Assembly (NCBI GenBank): GCA_009733715.1
Contig: WMKJ01000003.1
Span: 1 to 64,000, forward strand
Source: Herpomyces periplanetae
Taxonomy: Eukaryota > Ascomycota > Laboulbeniomycetes > Herpomycetales > Herpomycetaceae
Length of the DNA: 64,000 bases
Direction: 5' to 3'
The translations under genes were made by a program, and so were the position numbers. The notes beneath the pieces are model-generated. The model saw only the letters and a list, made by a program, of their open reading frames with translations. It was not told where the DNA came from and did not search any database. Shown in pieces: positions 19,908 through 32,370 of the stretch (the first letter of the stretch is position 1; each line of letters opens with the position of its first letter).

Positions 19908-21606
19908 ATGAATTTCCGATTCACTATACTTGGTAAGGCACATTTCGCCGTACGTTCGGTAGGTCCAATCTATCTGATAAGTGTAACTTTATAAGGAATA
20001 AAATATTATCGTAAAGGTGTTAGACAATTAATTCATAGTATGCTAACTTGTAATGATGATGAATAGTTAACAAAATATGGCGGCTATGGTCAGTAGATAA
20101 TGAAGATTTACTTGGATTGAGTATGGTAATTTTACTGACGGGCAAAAACTTTAGGGATTCATTTTCCGAATAAATTAATGTACTCAACGGGGGTAGAACT
20201 TGACCTCAAGCAAACGATGGCAAATATAATTCCTCAACGTCGTGAGCTGTTAAAGATGATCAAGTCGCATGGGAATTTCAAACTAGGAGATGTTAAGGTG
20301 GAAAATACTATTGGAGGAATGCGGTAAGTTTAGCTAGGAGTTTGATAGGTTATAAAATTTTAAATGATAGCCTGCTAGCTTCACGATAAAAAGTAACGAG
20401 CGTTAAAAAGTGTTTAGGGGTCTTAAAGCAATGATCTGGGAAGGATCAGAACTGGATCCAAATGAGGGAATACGGTTTCACGGACTTAGTATTAAAGAAT
20501 GCCAAAATTTACTTCCCAAGGGAACAAGTGGAAAGGAAATGTTACCCGAAGCAATGTTTTGGCTTTTATTGACCGGGAACGTTCCCACGACTGGACAAGT
20601 TCGAAAGCTTTCCCAAGAACTCGCCCGACAAGCTCAACTTCCAAAATTTGTTACACAAATGCTGGATAAATTTCCCAAAGATTTGCATCCAATGACACAA
20701 TTTGCGTGTGCAGTTTCAGCATTGAGTTATCAATCTAAATTTGCCAAAGCTTACGAACGTGGCCTCAACAAAACTGATTATTGGGAGCCAGTATTTGATG
20801 ATTGTATATCTTTACTGGCCAAGTTACCGAGTATTGCAGCTAAAATTTATCTGAATGCATACGGGGATAGACGTAGTTTACCAGAAGTGGATCTTGAACA
20901 AGATTGGGCATATAATTTTGCCGTTATGCTAGGTAAAGGCGGAAAAAAGCATGAAAATTTTCAAGATTTATTACGCTTATACTTAGCATTACACGGAGAT
21001 CATGAAGGTGGAAATGTATCAGCCCATGCTACACATTTAATCGGAAGTGCTTTAAGTGACCCATTTTTAAGTTATAGTGCAGGTCTACAAGGTTTAGCCG
21101 GTCCATTACACGGTTTAGCAGCGCAAGAGGTTCTTCGTTGGATTTTACACATGAAATCTCAGCTTAAAGAAGTTTATCAGGATAATGATATACGAGATTA
21201 TTTATGGTCAACACTTAAGTCTGGTCGAGTAATCCCAGGGTACGGACATGCTGTATTGAGAAAGCCAGATCCACGATTTATAGCTTTGTTAAACTTTGCT
21301 GATCAAAGACCGGAGATTCAAGGTGATAGTGTATATCGTTTGGTCAAGAAAGTTTCGGAGATAGCTCCCCAAGTCCTCACGGAGCATGGTAAGACAAAGA
21401 ATCCCTATCCTAACGTTGATTCTTCTTCCGGTGTCTTGTTTCATTACTACGGATTCAAGGAAACATTGTATTATACGGCCACATTTGGCGTGAGTCGGGG
21501 ACTTGGCCCATTAGCACAATTAATATGGGACCGGGCTTTAGGGTTGCCCATTGAACGTCCCAAAAGTATATCGTTGAAAAGTCTTGCGAAACTTGTCAAT
21601 GGTTAA
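19908..21606 (+). CDS. CIT1: Citrate synthase, mitochondrial
   Basis: First enzyme of the citric acid cycle, which condenses acetyl-CoA with oxaloacetate. Exons 2 (20155-20323) and 3 (20418-21606) are certain: the join reads GGMRGLKAMIWEGSELDP, a hallmark of the family. A 25-base first exon (19908-19932, MNFRFTIL plus one base, donor GTAAGG) joins in phase to exon 2 and gives the N terminus MNFRFTILGIHFPNKLMYST, a plausible short mitochondrial targeting peptide ending at the common YST cleavage area. Total length is 460 residues, normal for the family. If the first exon is wrong, the start would be the ATG at 20178. Catalytic residues are His296 (AGPLHGLAA), His342 (IPGYGHAVLR) and Asp399 (NVDSSSGV), with spacing close to that of other citrate synthases. 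The gene is convergent with the bZIP gene. Confidence 0.92.
20053..20138 (+). ncRNA. Possible C/D-box snoRNA in citrate synthase intron 1
   Basis: A C-box match (ATGATGA at 20053 or 20056) and a D-box (CTGA at 20135-20138) lie about 75 bases apart inside the 222-base first intron, which is longer than most other introns here. Fungal C/D snoRNAs are often intronic. The flanking terminal stem is weak and I could not test the guide against rRNA, so chance remains likely. Confidence 0.25.
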
Positions 21607-22871
21607 TTTCCCGGTAATTAGCGCTAGCCAACTGTTTATCATCGTACCAAAGTCGTTTAAGAATGGTGACAACGTTAGTATTCTATGAATAAAGACAACA
21701 GATGTTTTGTGAGTGTTGTCCATCACAAACGTACAATCAGGCTTCAAGTATCAGGCAGGCTGGCTGACTGGCTACGTAAACTATCTAAAGTAAACTTTTA
21801 AACGTATAAATACACATTTGACTTTTCCATGATTCAATGTCAAGTACTGTATGTAATATTTTTTGGGGGCTTTTTTGCAGTGCTGAATTTTCTTTCGTTT
21901 CATCCGTTTTTAAGAAATGCATACACAAAAGCACAAGAGTACGGAACCAATTTTACAGCGTATTTGCGATCATAAGAACATATCCGGTTCAATCATATTT
22001 CCACTGGCATGCAAGATTACTTCTCACACGTACAAATTCACCCCCACCATCTTACACCGTATGAGAATCAAAGTATCCACTCTACCCCACCCAATCGTCT
22101 AATGTATGAACATTTAACAGTAGGTGTCTGGAGTAGGAATGAGACTGATCCATCAGAGTGTAGAGGACAGTACTAAGAATAAAGGAAACAAAAAGGGCAA
22201 ATGCAAAACAAATGTAAAAATTGATCAAGAAGATGGTAGAAGCTTCATGAAAAGATTGTACAAACAAGCTGGAATGCACAGCAGTTATGACCGAAGAGAT
22301 AATCTGTGGGTGTCAGGAAGAAACACTGACAAAACAAAACAAAAAATAGCAGATTTAGTGGGAACAAGAGTATGCAACAAAAAATATAGGCTGTTCATGG
22401 AAAGATAATGCAGATCAAGACGAGAGAATGCACAAGTGCTATGCGAATACTAGAATATAAAGCATGCGTGGATAAGGGTGTGGGGATTTGAGGTAATAAT
22501 AAAGTATGAAGGGATCAGTTAAGGAATAAATGAGGATGTGAATATGAGAATTTCTTGGTGAGCAACCCCCTGAAATAAAGGAGATAGATAATGATCAGGT
22601 ATACGATGCGCAGTAGAGGAAAGTGTCCACGATATATGGAAAAAGTATTCCCGGTTAGGTTCATAGTGTTTCAACCAATGGCTGAGACGCTAAAGGAGAA
22701 ATCTCAAAGAATTCATCAGGATAAATCATGGGAAAAATGGTAATGAACGAGAGGTAAAGGGTTAACAATAGTGTAAGGGAAAAGTCCAATCCAAATGATA
22801 TAGTGAATGGATTAGAAATTTCCTGATTGTCGTTCAACCAGTATATGGACCTGCCAAAAGAACCTGGAATC
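21607..22871. other. Convergent intergenic region, no recognised gene
   Basis: This 1.26 kb lies between the 3' ends of citrate synthase and the bZIP gene. A plus-strand frame at 22,124-22,408 would give a Lys-rich peptide of 94 residues or fewer with no recognised domain. It is purine-rich, and such frames open easily by composition. I see no RNA gene or repeat. Confidence 0.45.
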
Positions 22872-24333
22872 TTAAGAAAATTTGCACGACCCAGTTAATT
22901 GAGTTTCACCACATTTAAGAAGTGTGCATTTCTGAGAAACGCTTGTGCAATGCTCTAAATAGTCGCATAGTGCTGGGTCGTCCAGTAAATTTGGCAAAAT
23001 AGTCATGAAGGTTGTATTACGGATCAAGCCATCGACAAACTTGCGGGTTTGTTCAACTTCAGTTCTCAATTCACTATTTTGATGTCGCAGATCAGTTACC
23101 TCTAAATTTCGCTTGGAGACTTCATTTTCCAACTGACTTATGTACTCTATACGAAGCAATTCCATTAGAACCATCCATTACAAGAGTTAAGTATAAAAAT
23201 AATAATTAAGAGGGGAAAATGTGGGCAGCTTTTTACACGCCAACGTATGGGTACGTACCTTTACGTCGAGACCTAAATGCCCGAGCTGAAACTTTATTTC
23301 GCAATTGACGACGCTCCTTACTCGAAAGTTTTTTCACATCCTCACTGCTAAGTAACTGTCGCTCCTTTTGTTTAGTCGTATTATCACTTCCGGCTGATTT
23401 TGATAAGGTTACATCTGTTGTGGATTCGGGAGAAGGAACTAGATTAGGGAGTAAAGTTGGATTGGAAATTCCACCGCCGGTAGTAGAGTTAGCTGTTCTC
23501 GATGAGGAGTAAGTCAAACTTGGGATGAGTAAATTTTGATCAGGAATATATATTGGAAGGTTAAACGCTGGTGTATCACAAGTACGAAGATCCGATCTTG
23601 AAGAAATTCCTGTTTCCGTTACGGTAGGTAGAGAGGGATTTGTTGGAGAACATTGCCGTAGTTCACCAGCTCTAATTACTCTGTTCATAGTTTGATCTGA
23701 TACAGAAACTGAGCAGTTGAATGATGATCCAGGGGGTTGTGTAGGTACAACTTGGGCCGGCGTTTGACTCGTAGTCGAAGTTGACACTACAGCTACGGTA
23801 GCTGATGTTGAAGTTTGGGGTGGCGGTGGTGGAGGTGGCTGCTGAGAAGGGATAAATGTTTGAAGGGGATAGCTTTCCGTAGTAAAGTAACAACTAGGAA
23901 ATTTAAAGGAAGATGAATCCGGTGTATTCAAAGGTGACGTAGAAGAGAGATCAGGAAGAGAGGAGTTTGAAGGTAAATTGGAAGATTCAACGGATGAGCA
24001 ATTGGAAGAGGAGGAATGAGTAGAATAAATTGGAACGGAGGGAATGGAAGAATCCAAGCAATTGAGAGATTGGTCAGGAATATCGATTAACTGTTTAGTT
24101 TCGAGAAACGAGCCAGACGTATCTAGAGTATCGAGGACAGAGTCGTAAAGACCGAAGGATGAAGTATCAACGATTGAAGAATTAAAGATTGAGAGATCAG
24201 CAGTTTCGTTATGCTGTGCAACGTCCTGCCGAACATGACGTGGGGAAGTAGGAAGCGAATCATCATTGGGAAATTGTTGTTCATAAGCCGATACTTTAGG
24301 ACTATACATATGAGTGATAGGTTGAACAATCAT
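22872..24333 (-). CDS. bZIP transcription factor, two exons
   Basis: Exon 1 is 23259-24333 and exon 2 is 22872-23146, joined across a 112-base GT-AG intron. The spliced protein has 449 residues. The first 330 residues are Ser/Thr/Pro/Gln-rich and probably disordered, with a poly-Pro run, as in activation regions. The basic region KERRQLRNKVSARAFRSRRK lies at about residues 339-358, directly followed by a zipper starting EYISQLENEV with leucines at heptad or near-heptad spacing. The intron falls exactly between the basic region and the zipper. The basic helix reads N-K-V-S-A-R-A-F-R, so the spacing matches the fungal Pap1/YAP type N....R.FR, with Ser-Ala in place of Ala-Gln. The start is the first ATG in the open frame, at 24333. 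The target sites and pathway are unknown. Confidence 0.87.
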
Positions 24334-24715
24334 ATTATCGGTTAATAGCGCGGTAGACGCCACAATATACGGTGAAAACGAAATAATGGAAGTAAATGTG
24401 CACGATGAGATAAATTTAAAAAATGATAAAATAGATGAAAAAACCCCAGTGGGAATGAAGCGATAAGAGAAGAGAGTTAAAGGAATAAATCGTTCGGGAA
24501 AATTTGAGTTAAAAAGCGTGTAGCGAATATAGTGTGTTACATAAGCTAAAGGAACAAAGTGGAGAAGATGAGCGACGAGACGCCTCGGCTAGATGAAGAG
24601 AGTTGGCGATTGAAAGGAGTTGTGGAAGAGTATAGGTGGAAGTTAATATGCAAATAAATAAAAAATGATAAAAGGGGCAGCGAAACGGTAGAAATAATGT
24701 GGTGTGTGGAAGTTG

Positions 24716-24800
24716 ATTAAGAAGAGGAGAAAGGACCAGAGAGGGGAGGGAGTGGAGGAGAGAGGAGAGGAAGAGGAGAGGAGAAGAGAGGGGAAGGTGA
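24716..24800 (+). repeat. Polypurine tract
   Basis: About 85 bases are almost entirely A and G, built from GAGGAG and GGAGAGG units. On the bZIP sense strand it reads as a CT tract about 400 bases upstream of the start codon, like the CT-rich promoter and leader elements of fungi. Confidence 0.7.
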
Positions 24801-27800
24801 CTTAGTATCTCGGGTCTTGTAAAATATTAAAGAAGAAATTTAATTTTTATGGGAGACAGACATACACTTGTAGATTCAGGGAGAAGGTAGAGAAGGCATG
24901 AGACTCGAGGAGAAAAATGTGGGATGGAGATGGAGAATATATTTTTAAGTATACCTCGGTATATAAGTAAAGGGGGAAGAAGCAAATAGTAGCGGGAAAA
25001 GGAAATTTCATTTAATCCAAGGGAAAATTTTCTATCGGGTAAAATGAGTAGATAGTAAAAAGAATTTGTCAGAGTTAAGTGAGTGGTAATATTTGGTTGA
25101 CGGGAAATAATGGATGATTGAATTTTGGATAGAGGTGAAGGTAAATTCATCCAAGTTTGTAGGAATGTAGGTTAGGGTACAAAAGAATTAAACATTTGAA
25201 TACATATAAATTTTATCAAACATTGCGGCTTTACAAATAAACTTGGATGAAGTAGAAAAGATGTTTGCGACAACCTATACATTTACATACAAAACTTACG
25301 AGAGCCTAGCGATGCATTGATAGGGATACAAAGAATTGAGAAAGGATATGTGACGAGAACAGATTAACCCGACGGGTCGTAATATGTATGATAAAAACAA
25401 TCTAATACTTGGTAAAAAATAAAAACTTTAGTGTGTGGTCGAGAGGCAATAGTAAGTGCTGGAAGGGAATTCTAGGTGATTCCGAATGAGCAGAAACAAA
25501 GTCGAAAGAGAGTAGCTGAAGTGGCCGGCAAGGTTAAAGTAACCTAAATTTGTTGTTGGAAACTGTCCCACAATGTCAAGGTTAACATTCGCTAGGCCTA
25601 AATATGCAGGGAACGTTAGTCTATGAGGGCATTAGCAAGCTAGTTCTAGACTCGAATTAACCGCCTATGTGAGCCATAAATATGGAAACGTTAATCCAAA
25701 AAAACATTAACGCCTATTCTCACTCCTGTTCGTCCACCGGTTTGCCCGTCTATTTCATAACTCTTCCCCTGCTAAATGATTGATCGAGCATGAAGAGCCT
25801 GCATAAAGAGAGCCGGAGTTAACGTTATCGGGTACCGAATTTCCTGCTATACTAACAAGCCAACTCCGGATATAATAAACTTTGAAGATAAATATACCGT
25901 TATATTAACCTTTAATGTAATCCTTAGGCCCTCAATTATGGGTTAACTTTGAGCCCAAAATCCAAAAAAAAAGAATATGTACAATGTAAGGGTACAGAAG
26001 AGGATAAGTTAATTACATTAGAATACACGGCCTAAATGAAGAAGCAAATTTGCCTAACCATTTAACCAAGTATCCCCCACTGACCCGTGAATAAGTATGC
26101 ATAGGAAATGTTTGAAAATTAATCAAACTATGCCACATCATAAGATGATAATTACATTTTACACTTTGAATCTTGATAAGTTTAGGTCGATGCAGCGTAA
26201 AACATTCAGCCTCAATACACGGCAGGCTACACTTTAACTTCATTAAACCATAAAACTCTATCAAGCCTTCCTTTTTCAATCAGGATTTCAGGAACGAGAC
26301 GATCTAATTAGGAAGTGATTGTTTTTCACCTTCCTCTTTGGAAAATATCCCCGAAACGTCTTTCGGCAGCTGGTGTCAAGCTTTAGTCTAGCTCGCTCTT
26401 GCCTTAAATTTCAAACCTTCACCATCCTCTTCTCCCAACATTCTAGACCATCTGCAACATGTAACCTCACGTGATTAAACCCTTTTCGCTATATGAAAAT
26501 TTTGGGTCTCAAAAGTAATTTTTTTTGATGTTTAACATTTTCTTGTACAAAGTTGGCTAATTGGTATTCTTTTTCACTTGTTTCCTTTGTAAAATCATTT
26601 CTCATTCAATCATTCATTATCTAGCTATTTGGTGGTCACTTAAGTTATTATCATGACCTTTTTCCCTTAATAATTCCTTCTATTATATCTCATCTCAGGG
26701 TTTTTTTCTTATTCTTTTCCATCTCTGTCATTTCTTCTACACTATCCTGGTCATTATCTCATTAATTATCAGCTCATCCTTTCACTTATATACTTACTCT
26801 CTAAAATTTCTGTCATATACAATTATCTAGCAGTTGGTTTATATATACGGTCTGATGCTACCCTCCTCTACTAAAGGGGATTATTTAATACTGGCACCCT
26901 GTTCTTGACTATTCAAAACTAGTTTACCCCGTGAAACTTGTATTCTACGTTAATGTTTTCTTTTTATATGTGTATATATATATATCATTTTATATTCTAC
27001 TCCCGATGTTCCGTGTTAATACATTCAGGCCAACCACTTTGCCCATTAAATTTCTCACTTTCCCCGGTGATTTCATTTTCTTATCCGACCAGCCATATTT
27101 CCATGCCTGGTTAACCCTTCTTGAGTGTAACTCGCCTCTCTACTTTTAAACATTCCAATCTTCACCTTTATTATTCCCAATCATCCTTGCTTCAATAAAA
27201 GTCATATACCTAACATTTAATGATTCATTTTAGGATCCCTCATTTGACTAGCCTGTCGCAAACATACCATCACATTATCGCCCGATCATAAGTGACCCTC
27301 TAAATATCCAAATGACCCTCCTTAATCATTCAACCATTTCTGCATAACCGCTACCCCCGCTTATTTTTCTATTCATGGTCCAAATTTTTAACCTTGTAAT
27401 TCAATTGTCTTTCACTCATAATACACTGGTTCTCCAAGTCGCAAGGCTAAAATCCTTTTCTTTCCTCCTTCAGCCTAGCCTTCAACTCATTCATGTGTCA
27501 ATTATGTCTCCTAATTTTGCATTTACTCATCCATTTAAACAATTATTAACGCACATGTATACTGCATTAATATCTCAAACTTGTAACCTGTCAATTTTCT
27601 ACATTACTGACTCTTATTTTTTGTTAAAAGTTTAACAAAAATATTAAATTTAGCAGATTATCTTTTGATATGTTCCTGCGTCATTATAATAAATGTTGTA
27701 CTACCGCTTGGTGAAAATGTATTACTTTATCAATGAAAATTCTCCGTAATTTGGTATTCTGAATATGTTGTATGTTCATGCATACGCATACCAAACCCAT

Positions 27801-28280
27801 GTGCATCTACTTGAGCCCGTCACTTGAATTTTCCAATGAATACTTGATCCGTTATACATTGTTATCATTTACCGCCCAGTCCAGTCAGCATGTGCTCATT
27901 CATGAATTTACTGATGAAACCTCCCAATACATCATTACATTAGTATGTTTATAAACTCAAAACTTAATCACACTTAATCCTGGATTAAAATTCCACAACG
28001 CTAACTTTACCGTACCAATTGACCTTGTTCAACAAAGCTTCATCAACTTGAAACAGTTTTCCTTTCAGCCAAACCGTCAATCACGGCAAATACTCTTTCA
28101 ATTTATATAAACACGCAACCTGAATAACCTAGCTCCACTTAATTTTCTAAACCCTTTCCTCGTATAAATTCACCCGAAAAACTTAAACCTGTCGGTAAAA
28201 TTTCCATTTACCTTAGCTTCACTTCCCCTCCCCCAACTATACATCTCGTCCTCCAAGTGCGGCTGTATATCCAATCCAAC

Positions 28281-28290
28281 ATGACGTCAT
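28281..28290. promoter_or_regulatory. CRE/ATF site ATGACGTCAT
   Basis: This is a perfect palindromic ATF/CREB site about 240 bases upstream of the Nup85-like start codon. It is the same 10-mer, with the same GG at its 3' side, as the one at 9119. Confidence 0.55.
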
Positions 28291-28526
28291 GGTAATAGTC
28301 ACGAGACTTGGGACCTTACCACATTAGCCTGTTGACTAAGCGAGATTTATGATAAAACTTAGAAATTTGCTCTCAACTGTTTATTCTCCTTTATCATGAG
28401 CGATCTAGCGCGTTTTTATTCGTGAATTGGCAAGTTTTTGTCGATTTCATGGAATTTTTATATGCTGGGGGCTTGTAATTATCATTAGCATTGATATATG
28501 GGGTTTTGATATTTAGCGTGGGTGAA

Positions 28527-31306
28527 ATGACGGGCTTTTCAAATTTAATGTTCAGTCCCTTTAAAAATGTTGATACCCCCTTCATGACAATAAATTCACA
28601 TTATTCCACACCTTGCACTTGTACTAATCCTAGTCGTTCATGGAAATGTGTGTCTTACGAATTCCAAAGCTCGGATTTACCTTTATCAATGGTAGATAAC
28701 GCTGATACTAGCGTATTTTACAACTGTGCCAATGTATTACGCTCTTCAAGCCATCTAGGAAATTTTGAGACAATTAAAGAGCTCACGGACCTTGTTAACT
28801 CTGTACGGAATTTTTTTAATGATAAACCTACCGTAAATTTACATGCTCCAACTGAAGTATTTTTCGGAACCGAAGCAATTCTGTTTGATCTTTCTAAAAC
28901 CGGTACTCGAAACAATATTTCCGTGACGGGAAACATTGAAAAACTGGCTCAGTTTTGGGCTAAGTATATCGGAATTGATTCTATGCAGAAGTTTTGCAGG
29001 GATACTTTTGAAAGTAAGGATGAAAAACAATGCAATTTTTTAATAGCCTTCATTCTATCCAGTTTAGTACTTGCGGTTTACCAGCCAGCTACTGTTAATT
29101 CTATTCTGGCGTCTATATCCCAGACCTTTTCAACGATTAGTCATCATCAGGTCCAGTCCGTCATTGAAACATCGACGGTTCCTCGTGCTCTTTTAAATTG
29201 GCTTGATAGTTTTCATAAAACACATTCGGCACTTGAACAATACTCAAGTAGTAGTCACTTGTTTGCTTCTTACTGGGATTTAGTGCTATTTCATTTATTT
29301 CGGGGCCACCTTCCTCAAGTATTGTTCCTGTTAGAAAGTCCCCGGCTTTCAGAGTTGATATCACAAGAGTACTCAACTCATGAATCTCCTGCCCATACCA
29401 CTCGCATTAATGAAGTTTTTCAATCTACCATCAGTTTATTGAAAGAGTGTCCAGCTTGCACAATTCATGATTGGGACATTGTCGGACCAAACTGGGTTAC
29501 ATTTCGCCACAAAGTTAATCGCAATTTAGAATTAATACAAAATTATGGATCGTCTAGCAGTAATAAGTCCACAAGTGAAACTCGAGATACTGCTCAACTT
29601 CCCTTTGAGGTTTCCGAGGCCCTCCAAGATTTTCATCGTATACTTTTAGGTGAGCCAGAGTCAATATTCAAACCAGCGGGGGATTGGATTGAATCTGTTA
29701 TCGGAATGGTGGCTTGGTGGAACGGGAACAATGATGCTTTGGTAACAAGCAAACTGTTCTCCCCCAGAAATTTTGGCGACTCAAATACAAGGTTGGTAGA
29801 TAGATCTCCCGCTTTGGCTTATCAGTATCGTTTGATCAGTGCATTTGAGATGACGTTAAAGGAGGTCCCTAAGTGGAGTATGCCATTTCCACAATTCCGC
29901 GTTCTCGAATTGGCTATTGAGTGTTTTTTTGCTGGATATACACTAGCAAGTTTCAACATAATTTATCGCATATCTGCAGTCGTTGCTACGGCACTTTTTG
30001 ACATAGCAATTCACGATGACCTTTTAAAATCGTGCCTTAACCTGGACTCCACAACACAGGCTTCCAGTCCATTTGACATTGTTGAATCTCATCCTAATTG
30101 TGTTGAAAATTTAAAGTTAACTTCAGTTAATTATTACCTTTTCCAATACGCTTCAATGTTGATTCAAGCTGGGGCTTTCAATGCTGATAGTGACATTTCG
30201 TATGGCTGGGAAGTTGTCATGATGGCAATTAACCGACTCAACTCAGATGCACTTGCGGAGCCCCTGTCATCAGAGGTACTTAAAAGAGTTCCCCATTTAT
30301 CCGTTTCAACTGTTAATCGGTTGCTGGATTTGTGCAATACTTTTGGTAATAAACGTTTACTAGCGCGGATTGCCAATTGCTTTGCCGAGGAGTATGCTTT
30401 AACAAACGAATTTTACGGTACAGCTATTTTGTACTTTTTTAAGGCGTCCCAGATCCAAAAAATTCGGGAAACGTTAGACTTACTATGCGCACGATCCCTT
30501 TCGCAATCGGCGAGGTATCCACCCGACCTTTACATGGACGAGGATCTTCGATCTTTTTTGAATAACTCTGACTCTTTGCAAACTGATGAAGTGGCAGCTG
30601 GTGAAAATGATGGGTCAAATAGTCTAGCTAGACTACTTAGCGGGTACGCAACATTGTGTGAATATTTCACTACGTGCGATAAAATCAATAAATTTTTATC
30701 TTATAAAAGTCTTTGCCTAAAATTAAAAGTCAAAGCAGTATCTCTATTACTTGTCATGATATGTAGCTCGGCAGATTCTATTAAAGGTGGCTTATACGAT
30801 CCTTCCATACAAACTGCTTTGCACATTGACTGTCTTCCACTATTACTAGGCGAAGCTCTGCTTTTTATGGCTCGTAAGTTTTCATGTGTATTGCGGGAAT
30901 TCGTATAACGGCTTAGTCGTTGCTAACTTTTGGTACTTAAGGTGATCAAGGAATATTCTCAAGTGGACAGCTCACACGGTTATTGCATGTAGTTGAAGAT
31001 TATCATATTTATTCAAGTCGTGTTTCCTTCCAAGGGGATGCCTTGTTAACATTAACATTACATAAAGCGTCACCATCTTCACCTTGTGATGACAACTCTT
31101 CAACACTTGATTCTTCTGCGCTCATCAGCCAGGTTAATTCATCTAATATTTCAATTGAAAACCCTTCATACTTCCAAAACTCATATAGCACAAAGGAAGT
31201 TTCGGACTGGAGGGAACTGTTAGACAGGAATGCTACATCAAAAGATCTTCTGGCTCAGTTACGCATTGTTTTGGCCAAAGAAATATCCGTGGCCTGGCTA
31301 AATTGA
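28527..31306 (+). CDS. NUP85: Nucleoporin Nup85-like
   Basis: Exons 28527-30873 and 30942-31306 join in phase across a 68-base intron with a GTAAGT donor and a TGCTAAC branch site, giving 903 residues. The protein is helical throughout. Features matching Nup85 include a WDLVLFHLFRGHLPQVLFLL segment near residue 250, a middle region with a W..WI..V..M.AWW pattern near residues 385-405, and a C-terminal solenoid containing a YGTAILYFFKA helix near residue 630. The exon 1-2 join reads LLFMARDQGIFSSGQLTRLL. Nup85 belongs to the Y-shaped (Nup84/Nup107-160) scaffold complex of the nuclear pore. The assignment is by pattern and not by a single decisive motif, so a different scaffold nucleoporin is possible. 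The first ATG in the frame is at 28527. Fungal Nup85 proteins vary from about 700 to over 1000 residues. Confidence 0.7.
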
Positions 31307-32367
31307 AGGGACGGTTATACACAGTTGCGTTAAAACTAAAGTTAACACGGATTGGAAACTAGGCAGATCTCTTATATGATGTAAAATGGAATATTTGGAA
31401 CGTTGGGTAACAAGATTATTTAATGTAATATAGGCGACAGCTATTCTGAATGGATGAATAATGTTATCACTGTTTAATACTAGTGTTAATTTAGAATTTA
31501 GGCTTGTTGCGATTGTATCGGTATGCAAATAAATGATGGAGTTGCGGAGCTCGAGACTGTATACTGGAATGGTTCGTGACTTGTTCTACGATAACACGTT
31601 GTCAAGTGTATACGGTGGGAAATAAGCCCCAGAGATTGTCTAGATGTTTGATTAGTCATGACCGCGATTCTGCTCATGCTGTGCAACTGGAAAGCTGTGT
31701 AAATACTGCTCGGCGGGTAGCTTGATGTTTGGTTTATTTGTCTGAGTTCACTACGTTAATGTCATGCGTAATATGAGTAACTGTTTATGATAAGCTTGTT
31801 TTATTGGGAGCGAAGGAGGGTAAATGGACCAGAAACATGTGATGTACTTTAAGTGGCATTTCATGAACATGTGAAGCGATGAATTTCATGCATGAGATTG
31901 TGTGCACTTATACGGTAACTTTATTCCTTCGTACATAGTTGAGGGACGTTGAAGGAATAGTGTCGGGGTATTTGTAGGATTCACAATATTATATTTTTTA
32001 GCTTTTGCACGTGTAGTTTTTGGTGCGTTATGTATTCCTCTACATTAGGGATACAGCGGGTTGATTAGATATAGTATTCATAGGTAGAGGGAAGATAGCA
32101 GATAGGTGTAGGACATTGTGTTCAATTTTATTAACTTGAAGGGGAAGTATTAGCACAATAAAGCTAAGACAACCCAGAACTTAAAAATCCATTTCCATAT
32201 CTGCCTTGCTCAAGGACAAAAATACGCAAAGGTAAGGGTTGAAGGGTAAAAGGTTTGCAGCTAGTGTGGGAAAAAATAAGTAGTATAACGATGTTATAAA
32301 TAGGGACCTTAGCATATAACAACGGAATGGAGAATGGGGCGCACGAAATGACCGTGCAGGGAACCAA
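31307..32367. other. 3' flank and transition into AT-rich DNA
   Basis: No coding region is recognised. Base composition shifts toward AT over this stretch. The only structured feature nearby is the 5S rRNA gene that follows. Confidence 0.5.
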
Positions 32368-32370
32368 AAA

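Larger units (their letters stand above)
24334..28526. promoter_or_regulatory. Long divergent intergenic region between bZIP and Nup85-like genes
   Basis: This 4.2-kb region holds both promoters or long 5' leaders. The left part (24.4-25.2 kb) is purine-rich on the plus strand, including a nearly pure purine tract at about 24,720-24,800. The right part (26.3-28.2 kb) is pyrimidine-rich on the plus strand. Each gene therefore has a CT-rich leader on its own sense strand. The middle (25.5-26.0 kb) repeats GTTAAC/TTAACG-type words many times. A TA-repeat is near 26,970-26,985. A CRE palindrome lies at 28281. No coding region is supported. Confidence 0.55.

Noticed and set aside
22124-22408. 94-codon Lys-rich frame between citrate synthase and bZIP
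   Set aside because: It has purine-rich composition, no domain and no splice partner, and it lies within a convergent 3' flank.
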